A DNA stretch of 64,000 nt, from assembly GCA_022009775.1 (NCBI GenBank), contig CP091723.1, positions 1,426,001 through 1,490,000 of the forward strand, given 5' to 3'. Shown here in pieces: positions 27,732 to 38,219 of the stretch (its first letter is position 1; each line of letters opens with the position of its first letter). The translations under genes and the position numbers were made by a program. The notes below the pieces were generated by a model. It was not told where the DNA came from. It made no database searches and saw only the letters and a list, made by a program, of their open reading frames with translations. Source of the DNA: Christensenella sp. Its GTDB lineage: Bacteria; Bacillota; Clostridia; Christensenellales; CAG-917.

Positions 27732-29217
27732 ATGAAAGTAGGTTTTGATAGCAAAATGTATATGCAAAAGCAGACGGAGCACATTCTCGAGCCGTATAAA
27801 TCGCTTTGACAAACTCTATCTGGAATTCGGCGGAAAACTCTTTGACGACTTGCATGCCGCTCGCGTTTTGCCGGGCTTCGACAAGGCGGCGAAGATAAAA
27901 CTTCTACAAAAACTTCGCGACAAGGCGGAACTTATCATTTGTATCAACACAAACGCAATCGAGCGCAACAAAATCCGCGCCGATTACGGTATCACCTACG
28001 GCAGCGAAGTGGAGAGAATGATTGACAATATCTCAGCAATGGGCATATACATCAACTGCGTTGTCATCACCATGTTCACCGACCAGCAAGGTGCGCTTGC
28101 ATACAAGCAAAAACTTGAAAATCGCGGAATTAAAGTGTACATACACCGTCCGACAAAAGGCTATCCGCACGAAATCGACACAATAGTGTCCGACGAAGGT
28201 TACGGCGCAAATCCGTATATCGAGACGACTCGTCCGCTCGTCGTGTTGACGGCTCCAGGTCCTGGCAGCGGAAAACTTGCCACTTGCCTTAGCCAACTCT
28301 ATCACGAAAACAAGCGCGGAGTGCAGGCAGGATATGCAAAATTCGAGACTTTCCCTATCTGGAATCTTCCGCTCAATCACCCCGTCAATGTTGCCTACGA
28401 AGCTGCAACCGCCGACCTTAAAGACGTCAACAAAGTGGACAATTTCCACCTTGACGCATACGGTGAAATCACCGTAAACTACAACCGCGATATCGAAGTT
28501 TTCCCTGTGGTGCGCAGTATTCTTGCAAAAATCACGGGCAAAGAGTGTATTTACAAATCGCCTACAGATATGGGCGTCAATATGGCGGGATATTGCATAA
28601 TCGACGACGAAGCGTGCAGAGAAGCGTCCGAAAAGGAAATTATCCGTAGATACTTAAAGGCTCAATGCGACCTGAAAAGCGGCGTTTGCAAAAAAGACAC
28701 CGTAGAACGTCTCGAATTTTTGATGTCGAGACTCAGCATAACCCAATCGGAGCGCAAAGTCATCGAGTGCGCAAGAGAAAAGAGCAGACAAAACGACGAT
28801 TGCGGAGCGGTTGCTCTCGAACTTCAAGACGGCAGAATTGTCACGGGCAAAAATACTCAACGTATGAGTGCGTCTGCGGCGTGCGTGTTCAACGCCGTGA
28901 AGATGCTTGCAGGCATCAAAGACTCGCAAAAACTCATCTCGCCTTACGTCATCGGGCCGATTATCGATATGAAGACGAAGATACTCAAAGAGCACGACAA
29001 AACTCTCACACTCGAAGAAGCATTGCTTGCGCTTTCCATTTGTGCGGCTTCCGACGCTACGGCGGCAACCGCAATGGAGCAACTCACGCAACTTGACGGA
29101 TGCGACGCACACTCCACGCACATGCTTTTCAAAGCGGATGAAAACCCGTTCAGAAAACTCGGCGTGAGATTGTCCAGCGACCCCGAATTTTTGGGCGACA
29201 CCCTATTCAACGAGTGA
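27732..29217 (+). CDS. DUF1846 family protein with P-loop, frameshifted
   Basis: Member of a conserved Bacillota family of unknown function (DUF1846), usually near 500 residues; corrected length here is about 494. Start MKVGFDSKMYMQKQTEHILE with an AAAGG site. A nucleotide-binding-like loop TAPGPGSGKLATCLSQLYHE lies near residue 175, with FETFPIWNLPLNHPVNVAYEAA after it. An extra C in CC 27792-27793 causes an early stop; removal joins EHILE to RINRFDKLYLEFGGKLFDD. The reaction it catalyses is not known to me. Confidence 0.85.
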
Positions 29218-29252
29218 AATTAATAATTAACAATTAATAATTAATAATTGTG

Positions 29253-29274
29253 GGTGGGACACCCACACCCGATT
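29253..29274 (+). repeat. short hairpin segment shared with 51982-52003
   Basis: A 22-nt segment containing GTGGGTGGGACACCCAC, which folds on itself, occurs again exactly in reverse orientation at 51982-52003. It follows an AT-only tract (29219-29249) and lies between two genes. It may act as a terminator or be a repeat remnant. Confidence 0.6.
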
Positions 29275-29320
29275 ACAATAACAAACAACTATCACAAAAA
29301 AATCAATAAAGGAGCGAACT

Positions 29321-31109
29321 ATGTTACTTTACGAAAATAGAGACCAGATTCCCGCAGAGTATAAGTGGAGACTTGAAGATATCGTCAAAGATAATCAGGC
29401 ATGGGAAGAGTTGTTCTTCAAAGTGGACGAGAGAATAGGACATTTTTCAAAATATGCCGACAAACTTGCGGATGAAGACATGCTCTTTGACTGCCTCGAA
29501 CTTGAAACGAGACTTACGCACGACATTACGTGCCTTTATCAATACGCAAAGATGCGTCTAGACCAGGACACACGCGACAATACGTATCAGGGAATGACAA
29601 ACAGAGTGGAAATGCTCATCGTCAAATTCTCTTCCGCAACGAGTTTCATGACGCCCGAAATCAGTGAGTTTTCAAAAGCGAGACTCGAAGAATTGAAAGC
29701 GAGCAAACGTTTCAAGAACTACGACGTAATGTTTGGAGAAATCATTCGCAACAAGGACATTATTCTCAGCAAGAAAGAAGAGAAAATTCTCGGTGAAGTG
29801 GGCATTTTTGCGGACACAAACCACGAAGTTTTCAGCATGTTCGACAATGCGGACGTCAAGTTTAAGAAAGTTGACGACGGCAAAGGCAATCTCGTCGAGA
29901 TGAGCCACGGCGTGTACGGACTTATGCTTCAAAATCCTGACCAGAACGTAAGAAAGGCTGCTTTTGAAAGCATGTTCAACGCATACAAAGACTATATCAA
30001 CACCATTGCCGCAAACTATGCCGGCAACGTGAAAAAAGGACTGGTTCTTTGCAAAAGTGCGCGGATTCAAGAGTGCGCTCGACTATTCGATGTATTGCGA
30101 AAACGTGCCGCCGACCTGCTACAAAAAGTTGCTCGAAGCGGTGGGAGAAGGCACGCCAAATCTCCACAGATATATGGCTCTTCGCAAGCGCGTTCTCGGT
30201 CTTGACAAGCTCAATTCTTACGATATGCATATCTCGATCGTCAAGGATCAAGAGCTTGCGCTCGAATACGAACAGGCAGTTGATCTTGTCAAAGAAGCAC
30301 TTAAAGTCATGGGTAAGGAATATAGCGACATTCTCGCCACGTCTTTCACGGACGGTTGGATCGACGCTTTTGAAAACAAAGGTAAGAGAAGCGGCGCGTA
30401 TTCTTGGGGCGTATACGGAGTGCATCCGTTCGTGCTTTTGAACTATCAAAAGACCGTCCACGACGTGTTTACAATCGCCCACGAACTCGGACACGCGATG
30501 CATTCGTATTTCAGCAATTCGACGCAACCGCAACAGAAAGCGGGCTACGAGATTTTCGTTGCGGAAATCGCTTCCACGGTCAACGAAGTGCTTCTTCTCA
30601 AACACCTTCTCAAGACTGCCACGGGCGAGTTCAGAAAGTATCTGCTTTCTTATTATCTCGATATGTTCCGCACGACGCTGTTCAGACAAACGATGTTCAG
30701 TGAGTTCGAAGTCATCGCTCATACGATGGTCGAAAACGGCGAGCCGATAACCGCCGATTCGCTTTCAAACGCGTATTACGAACTCGACAAGAAATACTAT
30801 GGAGATGCGGTGGAGCACAGCGACCTTATCCGCTACGAATGGGCTCGTATTCCGCATTTCTACACGAGTTATTACGTGTATAAATACGCAACGGGCATTA
30901 CTACCGCAGTGTCGATTGCAAACAACATTTTGTCGCAAGGCGAGAAGTATTTTGAAAAATACAAGAAATTCCTTTCGGCAGGCGGAAGTTTGCCGCCGCT
31001 TGACATCATTCGTCTTGCGGACGTAGACCTTGAAACCGACGCACCGTACAAGACTGCAATGAAAGAATTTGCCGATACTCTTGACGAGCTTGAAAAATCG
31101 TTTGAGTGA
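29321..31109 (+). CDS. pepF: oligoendopeptidase F (M3B metallopeptidase), frameshifted
   Basis: Cytoplasmic zinc peptidase that cleaves oligopeptides. The start at 29321 follows AAAGGAG. The zinc site is TIAHELGHAMHSYFS (HExxH), with the downstream Glu in VAEIASTVNEVLL. The upstream frame ends soon after NVKK; an extra A in the run 30032-30037 must be removed to join NVKK to DWFFAKVRGFKSALDYS. Corrected length is about 595 residues, normal for PepF. No partner gene is evident; it lies between the DUF1846 gene and a lipoprotein. Confidence 0.93.
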
Positions 31110-31146
31110 GCATGCACGATAGGCCTTGAGCCAACGAACTTAACAC

Positions 31147-31779
31147 ATGAAACTTAATCGTCGAAATCATACAAAATTTGTGCTTGTCTCGCTGACGCTC
31201 ATTGTCTTGTGCGTCATGCTTTGCGCCTGTTCCCAAACGGAAGAAAGCGACGTCGTCGAGAGAAAAATTTATCTCACGGGCGGTATCGTTTTCACTTCCG
31301 TTGAAGACGACACGGCGTACGTTCACGTCTCTTTTTCGGGAGACGGCAAGTGCGTGGGCACGGCGACGTGGTCAAGCGAAATCCAAAACGTCGATTTGTG
31401 GTACAAGCAGTCAACGAGCACCGTGACTTTTGATCCGTCTCGGATATTTAGTGCGGTGAAAGAAGTCGTACCACAAGAAGACCTCAAAAACGAAGACCAT
31501 ATTTACAATCGCTTGAAAGTGGTCTTATTGTATGATACGATATATAAATCTATAAAAAGCGACGGACAAATCACCAAAAACGGCCGCACTTATACGCACG
31601 CTTTTGAACTTGACGAAACGCTAGACGAGCGGACTATAACGCTTACGATGCGTTCGGCAAGGTCTGAAAACTGGTATACTGCGTTGATTGCGGGCGGCAT
31701 CGTGTTGTTTGTGATTGCGACGGGGATTTATCTCGCTTACAAGGGTAGATTATGCCAAAAGAAGAAACTAAAAGAGTGA
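31147..31779 (+). CDS. hypothetical lipoprotein with C-terminal membrane segment
   Basis: A 210-residue protein with signal segment and lipobox MLCAC near residue 28, a beta-rich middle and a second hydrophobic segment near residues 182-203 followed by a basic tail (KGRLCQKKKLKE). It should be tethered at both ends with the middle outside. No family recognised. Its 3' end overlaps the dnaB start by 28 bp, so the two genes are probably cotranscribed and translationally coupled. Confidence 0.75.
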   Translation: MKLNRRNHTKFVLVSLTLIVLCVMLCACSQTEESDVVERKIYLTGGIVFTSVEDDTAYVHVSFSGDGKCVGTATWSSEIQNVDLWYKQSTSTVTFDPSRIFSAVKEVVPQEDLKNEDHIYNRLKVVLLYDTIYKSIKSDGQITKNGRTYTHAFELDETLDERTITLTMRSARSENWYTALIAGGIVLFVIATGIYLAYKGRLCQKKKLKE

Positions 31780-33387
31780 CAAGGGGTATGCCCAACAACG
31801 TTGACGCCGAAGCCAACGTGTTAGGCTCTATTCTCATCGACAGCAAGTCGGCGGATCTCATCGTTCCGCTTTTGAGTGCCGAAGACTTTTATCTTGCGCA
31901 AAATCGCATGATTTTTGCCGTGATGAAGCAACTTCAGACGGAAAGCAAGCCTATAGACGTGGTGTCCGTAAGCGACGCGTTGGAAGTCAAAGGACAACTT
32001 GACCAGGTAGGTTCCGTCGCGTATCTCAGCGACCTTGCAGAAGGAGTCGTGTCCGCGGCAAACGGCGAGTATTACGCACAAATCGTAAAGCGTGACGCTC
32101 TCACGAGAAAAGTCATATCCGCAGGCAACGAAATTGCGAAATTCGGCTATGAGTGCGAAGACGGCAAAGACGCTTTGGCAAACGCCGAAAAACTCGTGTA
32201 TTCGATAACCGAGCAATCGAGCGAATCCGCTCTCAAAAAGGTTGACGACGCGGTTGCTGCCGCAATAAAAAACATACAAGACGTGCAATCGGGCAACGTG
32301 CCGAAAAATACGGTATATACCGATTTTCCGACTTTCGATGCGAAAACGCACGGCTTGAAGCCCGGTGAAATGGTGCTTATAGCCGCTCGTCCGTCCGTCG
32401 GTAAAACGGCGTTTGCGCTCAATATTGCGGCAAACGTTGCGCTCAACCACGGCAAAAAAGTCGCTATATTCTCGCTTGAAATGCCTTCGGCGTTGCTTGC
32501 AAAACGTATGCTTGGTTATATCTCAAAAGTTTCGTTTAACAAAATGGACACTCGAGGCGCATTGAGCGGTGAAGACTACAAGAAGATTATGAACGGCTAC
32601 AAAGCGTTGCTCGCAAGCGGCATATACATCGACGATTATTCGATGAACGGCCCTGAGCGAAGTGCTGTCCAAATGCCGCAGATTAAAACGCGAGCAGGGA
32701 CTCGATCTCGTCATAATCGACTACTTGCAACTTATGACTTCAAAAGTCAACGGAAAAGCGGCTGAAAGCAGACAAGTGGAAGTCAGCGATATGTCGAGAA
32801 AAATGAAGATTTATGCAAAGGAACTCGATTGTCCTATCATTCTTCTTTCGCAAATGTCGCGTGGCGTGGAACAGAGAAACGACCACACGCCCTTGCTTTC
32901 GGACTTGCGTGAATCGGGTTCTATCGAGCAAGACGCGGACGTCGTAGTGTTCCTTAACAATCCGCACAAGTACAATTCAGCACTTCCCGAAAACGAAGTT
33001 GTTCTCGACGTAAAGAAGAACAGAAACGGTCCTATCGGAGAAATCAAACTCGACTGGGACGGTTCCACGACGACGTTCAAAGAAATGGTGGATCAAAACG
33101 CAAACACCACCGAATACACCTATCAAGAGAACAAGGCGGACGACGAAGATAAGGTTGCGGACATCAAGTCGATATCCCAAGTGGCTGAAGAGCTGCACGA
33201 AGTTGCGGCAAGCAAGGAAGACATGCCTTTCGACACGCCGTCAAGCGACGAGCCAATGCCGTTTGACGACGCACCCGCACCGAGCGATGACGATATGCCT
33301 TTTGAAGACGACGAATATTCCGATGACAAATATATCGACGACGGAGACGAATACGTTGACGGCGAAGACGAAGATATGCCGTTCTGA
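31752..33387 (+). CDS. dnaB: replicative DNA helicase DnaB with SSB-like acidic tail, frameshifted
   Basis: Hexameric 5'-3' helicase of the replication fork. The N-terminal domain begins NNVDAEANVLGSILID; the RecA-like core has ARPSVGKTAFALNIA (Walker A), LDLVIIDYLQLM (Walker B) and SDLRESGSIEQDADVV. An extra C in CCC 32651-32653 breaks the frame; removal gives NGLSEVLSKCRRLKREQ. Corrected length is about 544 residues, against roughly 440-460 for the family. The extra length is a very acidic tail (residues about 489-544) with four xMPF motifs, ending in EDEDMPF. That end resembles the SSB C-terminal peptide (DDDIPF type), which is not a standard DnaB feature. Confidence 0.92.
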
Positions 33388-33415
33388 TAGAAAATAAAAA
33401 TCGCAAACCCTATTG

Positions 33416-33446
33416 AAAAACAGCACCGAAAAATCGGTGCTGTTTT
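33416..33446 (+). terminator. Rho-independent terminator of dnaB
   Basis: CAGCACCGA pairs with TCGGTGCTG around AAAA, flanked by A and T tracts. Confidence 0.85.
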
Positions 33447-33631
33447 CACTTGTAAATTGTTGTTTTTCAGAGTGAAATCGTATTTTCGGCGAGACAAGGA
33501 TTTAACTCGTTTATAGAATGCGTTTCAACGCGCGAAGATTTATATGAACGAAGATTTTGAACCGTTTGGCAAGTATCGTTAATGTTTACTCGGTTTTGCA
33601 TAATAGCGATATTCATACAATAAAATTTTGT

Positions 33632-33883
33632 ATGTTCAAAGACGAAATTAAGAATAAATTCGGTATTAAAAGCACGGTTTTTCCGTACGTTGTTACGGTG
33701 ACGAGCGGAAAAACCGTGATAAGCGGAGTGAAAAAAGTCTTGTCGGCAAAAGAAGACGAGATTGCTATAAGCGTATCTTCGTGCGTTGTAAGAATGTCGG
33801 GGAAAGGCCTTGAAATTGTCGAAATCGGCGGTGGCGACGCATATGTCAAAGGCGAAATTTACGAGGTGAATTTTGAAAAATAG
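33632..33883 (+). CDS. yqfC: sporulation protein YqfC (YabP family)
   Basis: An 83-residue YabP/YqfC-family protein, a sigma-E-dependent sporulation family encoded next to yqfD in spore formers. Core: FPYVVTVTSGKTVISGVKKVL and GKGLEIVEIGGGDAYVKGEI. I start at ATG 33632 because homology begins there; there is no ribosome-binding site, and -10-like hexamers (33616 and 33621) lie 5-10 bp upstream, so translation may be leaderless. yqfD follows after 33 bp. The sequence 33450-33600 upstream shows nothing else. Confidence 0.75.
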   Translation: MFKDEIKNKFGIKSTVFPYVVTVTSGKTVISGVKKVLSAKEDEIAISVSSCVVRMSGKGLEIVEIGGGDAYVKGEIYEVNFEK

Positions 33884-33916
33884 AATATCGAAAAAAATAA
33901 AAACAGAGAAGAAAAT

Positions 33917-35219
33917 ATGGCGGTAGATAATCGAAAAAAGAAGGAATCTCACAAAAAACGAGAGACGATTTCTTATTTCGGGGACGAAGAAACGACAAAC
34001 GTAAAAATAAAAAAGAAATACACTTTGAAAAGTGCCGATATTGACGACGAAAAAACGGCAAAAAAAGTCGTTAGAAAACCTAAAAAGCCGAATAAACTCG
34101 TTGAATTACGCAGTAGGGTGGGAAGAACCGCTCTGAAAGTGTCGGGTGAGAATTGCGAAAGGGCTATCAGTGCGGTTATGAAAATATGCCGCGTCGAAGA
34201 CGTGAAGAGAAGTGTAGACGGTTGCACGTTCCGTGTCAAATCAAAACATTTGGGCAAGATTATTGCATTATTAGATAACTTATGCTATGATTATAAAATA
34301 ATTGATAATAGCGGTATTGCGCCCTATGCTTTGAGCGTGGTTATGCGCCCCGGATTGCTCGTGGGGATAATGGCGGCGATATGTGCGATTATCGTTTCGT
34401 CGCAGTTTGTCACGCGCGTGAGCGTAGTGAGCGCGGGCGCAGAGATTGACGCCGCACTAAAAAACGAGATTTGCGCCATACTAGACGAAAACGGAGTTAA
34501 GGTGGGCGCAAAGACTTCGGACGTGGACGAAGACGCGGTGCAGGAAAAACTGCTTGCGCTCGGCAAAGTTTCGTTTGTCAGCGTCACGAGAAAAGGCACG
34601 CGAGTGGACGTCGTCGTGAAACAGGCACTTCCGAGCGAGTACGTTTTTGAAAGAGACGGAACGCAGGTCAAAGCTCAAAAGCGCGCCGTCGTGACGAGAG
34701 TCGTGGTGACGGGCGGAACGGCGGTGAAAAAAATACGGAGACGTGGTTTCGCCGGGTGACGTGCTTATCGACGGATATATCGAGTACGGCGACGAAAAGA
34801 TACCCGTCAAAGCAAGCGGATACGCATATGGCAAGGTGTATTACGAAAAAACGACGTTTTTCCCTAAAGAAAGCATCGTGACGGAATACGGAGAGTGCAA
34901 AACGATCGTGAGATTCGGTATGTTCGGAAAAGTTCCTAAAACGCCCGACGCACCTTTTGAGAAGTATGTGCTGAAAACCAGCGTCGAAAACTACGGTTTT
35001 CTTTTGCCCATACTCGTGTACAAATTCGAGTTTACGGCAATCGACGAGAAAAGAGTGCAAAACGCGAGAAGCACCGACGAGTTAAAAAGACTTGCTTTTT
35101 CGTCGCTTGCAAGCGAGTTTAAGGAAAGCGCAAAGGTGCTTAACGTCTATTACGACGTCAAGCAAAGCGACGGCGGCGTGACCGTGAAAGTGACCGCGGA
35201 AGCGGAAGAGTTGATATGA
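33917..35219 (+). CDS. yqfD: sporulation protein YqfD, frameshifted
   Basis: Membrane protein of the YqfD family, part of the sporulation gene pair yqfC-yqfD. A long Lys-rich cytoplasmic N-terminus, an RXXXXXXXX-type module (RVEDVKRSVDGCTFRVKSKH), one membrane helix (LLVGIMAAICAIIVSSQFVT) and an extracytoplasmic domain follow. An extra A in the run 34727-34733 breaks the frame at GTAVKK; the next frame continues YGDVVSPGDVLIDGY. Corrected length is about 433 residues. The stop overlaps the phoH start by 4 bp. Confidence 0.85.
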
Positions 35220-36187
35220 AATTGCAAAAAGAAAAGCATTTTGAAAAATACGATACCATGATGAGCGTGTTCGGAGAACTTGACGAGAACATCGAAAAGT
35301 TGACGGACGCTTTCGACGTGGACGTTTTCGCACTCGGCACGAGTGTGAAAGTCAGCGGTGAAGAAAAAGACGTTGACGGCGCGATGCGTGCAATCGACGC
35401 GCTTGAAAAACTCTGCCAAAAACAACCGCTCACTTCGCAAACGGTGAATATGGTGATCGGATACGCAAAGGCAGGGCGCGATTTTGACGTCAACGATCTT
35501 ATGGGCACGGTGGCAATCACCGCAAGGGGAAAAATCATACGCCCCAAAACGCTCGGACAGAAAAAGTACGTTGACGCAATCAAGAAAAACAGCATAGTTT
35601 TCGGCGTAGGCCCTGCAGGTACCGGCAAGACGTATCTTGCGGTCGCACTTGCGGTGTACGCACTGAAAAATCACGAGATAGACAAAATCATTCTCACAAG
35701 ACCTGCCGTCGAAGCCGGGGAAAAACTCGGCTTTTTGCCGGGTGATTTAAGCGAAAAGGTAGACCCGTATCTTCGCCCGTTGTTTGACGCTCTTCAAGAG
35801 ATGATGGGACAGGACGCATACGCAAAGCATATCGAGCGCGGAAGCATAGAAATAGCACCGCTTGCGTATATGCGCGGCAGAACGTTGTCCAATAGTTTCA
35901 TAATTCTCGACGAAGCGCAAAACACCACGCGCGAACAGATGAAGATGTTCCTTACGCGTATGGGCGAAAACTCGCGCATAGTGGTGACGGGAGACGTCAC
36001 GCAAATCGACTTGCCGAAAAACGTGAAGAGCGGACTTATCGATGCACTCGACGTGCTAAAAGACGTCGAAGGCATTGAAATCGTGAGACTTTCGGCAAAA
36101 GACGTGGTGAGGCACGAACTTGTCACGAGAATAATTCAAGCATACGAAAAAGCGGAATCGCACTCTTATGCGGAAACGCAAGAGTGA
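35216..36187 (+). CDS. phoH: PhoH-family ATPase
   Basis: A 323-residue PhoH-like P-loop ATPase, probably RNA-related, in the conserved yqfD-phoH-pgpH-ybeY-era order. N-terminal KH-like/R3H-like region, then GPAGTGKTYLAVALAVYALK (Walker A), FIILDEAQNTTREQMKMFLTRMG (Walker B) and VVTGDVTQIDLP. ATG overlaps the yqfD stop. Exact cellular role is unresolved in the family; genomic linkage to ybeY points to rRNA metabolism. Confidence 0.94.
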   Translation: MKLQKEKHFEKYDTMMSVFGELDENIEKLTDAFDVDVFALGTSVKVSGEEKDVDGAMRAIDALEKLCQKQPLTSQTVNMVIGYAKAGRDFDVNDLMGTVAITARGKIIRPKTLGQKKYVDAIKKNSIVFGVGPAGTGKTYLAVALAVYALKNHEIDKIILTRPAVEAGEKLGFLPGDLSEKVDPYLRPLFDALQEMMGQDAYAKHIERGSIEIAPLAYMRGRTLSNSFIILDEAQNTTREQMKMFLTRMGENSRIVVTGDVTQIDLPKNVKSGLIDALDVLKDVEGIEIVRLSAKDVVRHELVTRIIQAYEKAESHSYAETQE

Positions 36188-36206
36188 CGATTTTTGGAGA
36201 TAACTT

Positions 36207-37695
36207 ATGATAGACGATATTAAAGACGTATCGAGAGCGGAGAAAGAAAAAAGCCCTTGCGCGCCACAAAAGGTCGAGATATTTCTGGCAATGTATTTCG
36301 ACGGCAGTCGTGTTTGCGGTGGGTATGACGTTGTTTTCGCTCTTTATGATCGGAGATTTTAAGGCGGGGTTTACCGCCGAAAACGCGCTTGCGACGATGG
36401 GAAGAATGATAATCGCTCTCGTTCTTATGATTTTCCTTATGGCAGGCACGTACAGATTTACGAGCGCGAAAGGCACTTCGACAAGAGATTTCCATCTCAC
36501 TGCGATTATGGTGCTTATCACGTATATGATAACCATATCCGCAAGCGTCAAATTCAATCTTTACGCGATGCCGATTGCGCTTGCGACGCTCGTTCTTATC
36601 GAACTTATCGACAGAAGAACGTCAACTCTTGCGACGGCGGTCATAGCGATTATGCTTGCCATGTCGTACATGATAAACACCGTCGATTACGACTTGTCGA
36701 TTGTCGTTGCGTCAATCGTTTGCAACAGCCTTTGCGCAGTGCTCGTCGATTTTTACGAGAAAAAGCATCTTACGAGACTTAAATTCTTGCTCGTGTCGAT
36801 GGCAACTCCGCTTGTCATGCAACCGCTCGTCATAATGTTCACGCTTTTGTCGAAAGATTTCGGAATGAATCTTTTGTGGAACGTGCTTTGGTCGTACGGC
36901 GCAAACGTGGCGGCATCGCTCATTTTTATGCCGCTCGTTGCGATATTCGAAGGTATGTTCAACATTGCGGACGATTTCAGACTCAACGAACTTTGCAATC
37001 TCTCCAATCCGCTTCTCAAACGCCTTGCAAGCGAAGCGCCGGGTACGTTCAATCATTCGTTGGTCGTCGGCAATCTCGCAGAAGCGTGCGCGTCGGCAAT
37101 CGGCGAAAATCCGAATATGGCAAGATGCGCGGCATATTATCACGATATAGGCAAACTCAAAGCGCCGATTTATTTCAGCGAAAATCAGTCTTCCTACAAT
37201 CCGCACGACGAACTTATCCCCGAAGTGAGCGTCAGTATGATTACCTCACACACGCTCTTTGGTGAAATCCTTGCAAAACAGAACAGACTTCCCAAAGAAA
37301 TCGTGGCAATTTGCAGAGAACACCACGGCACTTCGCCCGTCGGATATTTCTATCGCAAAGCACTCACTTTGAAAGAAGAAGGCGACCTTGCCGTTGACAA
37401 ATACACGTACGCAGGTCCCAAACCGCAGACGAAAATCGCGGCAATCATAATGATTGCCGACACCATCGAAGCGGCAATGCGTGCGTATATGCCCGACACG
37501 AAAGAAGAGTTCGAAGCAAGAATCAACAAACTCGTGGACGAAAAAATCGAGCTTCGCCAGTTTGACGAATGTCCCATCACCATGGGCGATATCGCAACAA
37601 TCAAGCGCACGATAATCGAAGTGCTTCCGTCCATTCATCACAGCCGTGTAAGTTACGACAAGAAGAAGAAAGAAAACACTTTCAACAAGAACTGA
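36207..37695 (+). CDS. pgpH: PgpH/YqfF-type HD hydrolase lacking the extracellular domain, frameshifted
   Basis: Membrane-bound HD-domain phosphodiesterase of the 7TM-HD family that hydrolyses c-di-AMP in relatives. About six to seven helices between residues 30 and 255 are followed by the HD domain: FNHSLVVGNLAEACA, AAYYHDIGKLKAP, ICREHHGTSPVGYFY. Corrected length is about 495 residues, whereas family members are usually above 700 because an extracytoplasmic 7TM-HDED domain lies after the first helix; that domain is missing here. An extra A in the run 36247-36252 breaks the N-terminus; removal gives RAEKEKALARHKRSRYFW. Confidence 0.85.
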
Positions 37696-37696
37696 T

Positions 37697-38167
37697 ATGA
37701 TACGAATTTCGGGTGCGAATCTAAAAGAAAGAGCGTTGGTGCGAAAAGTGGAAAAAGCCACTTTCAAGCATTTGGGGCAAAAAGATTTTTTTCTTACCGA
37801 CATCACGGTCGTTGACGAAGACACGATAAAGAACCTGAACGCAAGCGCAAGGGGAGTTGACAAAGTGACGGACGTATTGAGTTTTCCGTGCTTTGAAAAA
37901 CTCGATTTGCCCGTTGATAAAAGCGAGTTTTCGGAGTTCGACTACGACGGTTCGCACGTGCTTCTCGGCTCGATTATGATATGCAGAAAACGTGCGGAAG
38001 AGCAGGCAAAAGAATACGGACATTCTTATGCTCGCGAACTGGGCTTTCTTGCGTGTCACGGTTTTTTGCATATACTTGGATTTGACCATATCGACCCCGA
38101 AGACGAAAAAGTGATGATTGCTCATCAAAAAGCGATTATGAACGTCGTCGGTTTGAAAAGGGACTAA
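37697..38167 (+). CDS. ybeY: endoribonuclease YbeY
   Basis: Zinc-dependent endoribonuclease involved in 16S rRNA 3'-end maturation and 70S quality control. It is 156 residues, with the signature HGFLHILGFDHIDPEDE containing the three His ligands. The start MIRISGANLK lies 1 bp after the pgpH stop, so coupling is likely. In the classical position before era; the dgkA and cdd genes found between them in Bacillus are absent. Confidence 0.95.
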   Translation: MIRISGANLKERALVRKVEKATFKHLGQKDFFLTDITVVDEDTIKNLNASARGVDKVTDVLSFPCFEKLDLPVDKSEFSEFDYDGSHVLLGSIMICRKRAEEQAKEYGHSYARELGFLACHGFLHILGFDHIDPEDEKVMIAHQKAIMNVVGLKRD

Positions 38168-38219
38168 TCGACACAAACGACGAACAGCAAAATAAATTAT
38201 CTCAGCAAAGGACGAATAT

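Noticed and set aside
29219..29250. AT-only tract as a CRISPR leader or origin
   Set aside because: No spaced repeats, DnaA boxes or neighbouring replication or cas genes.
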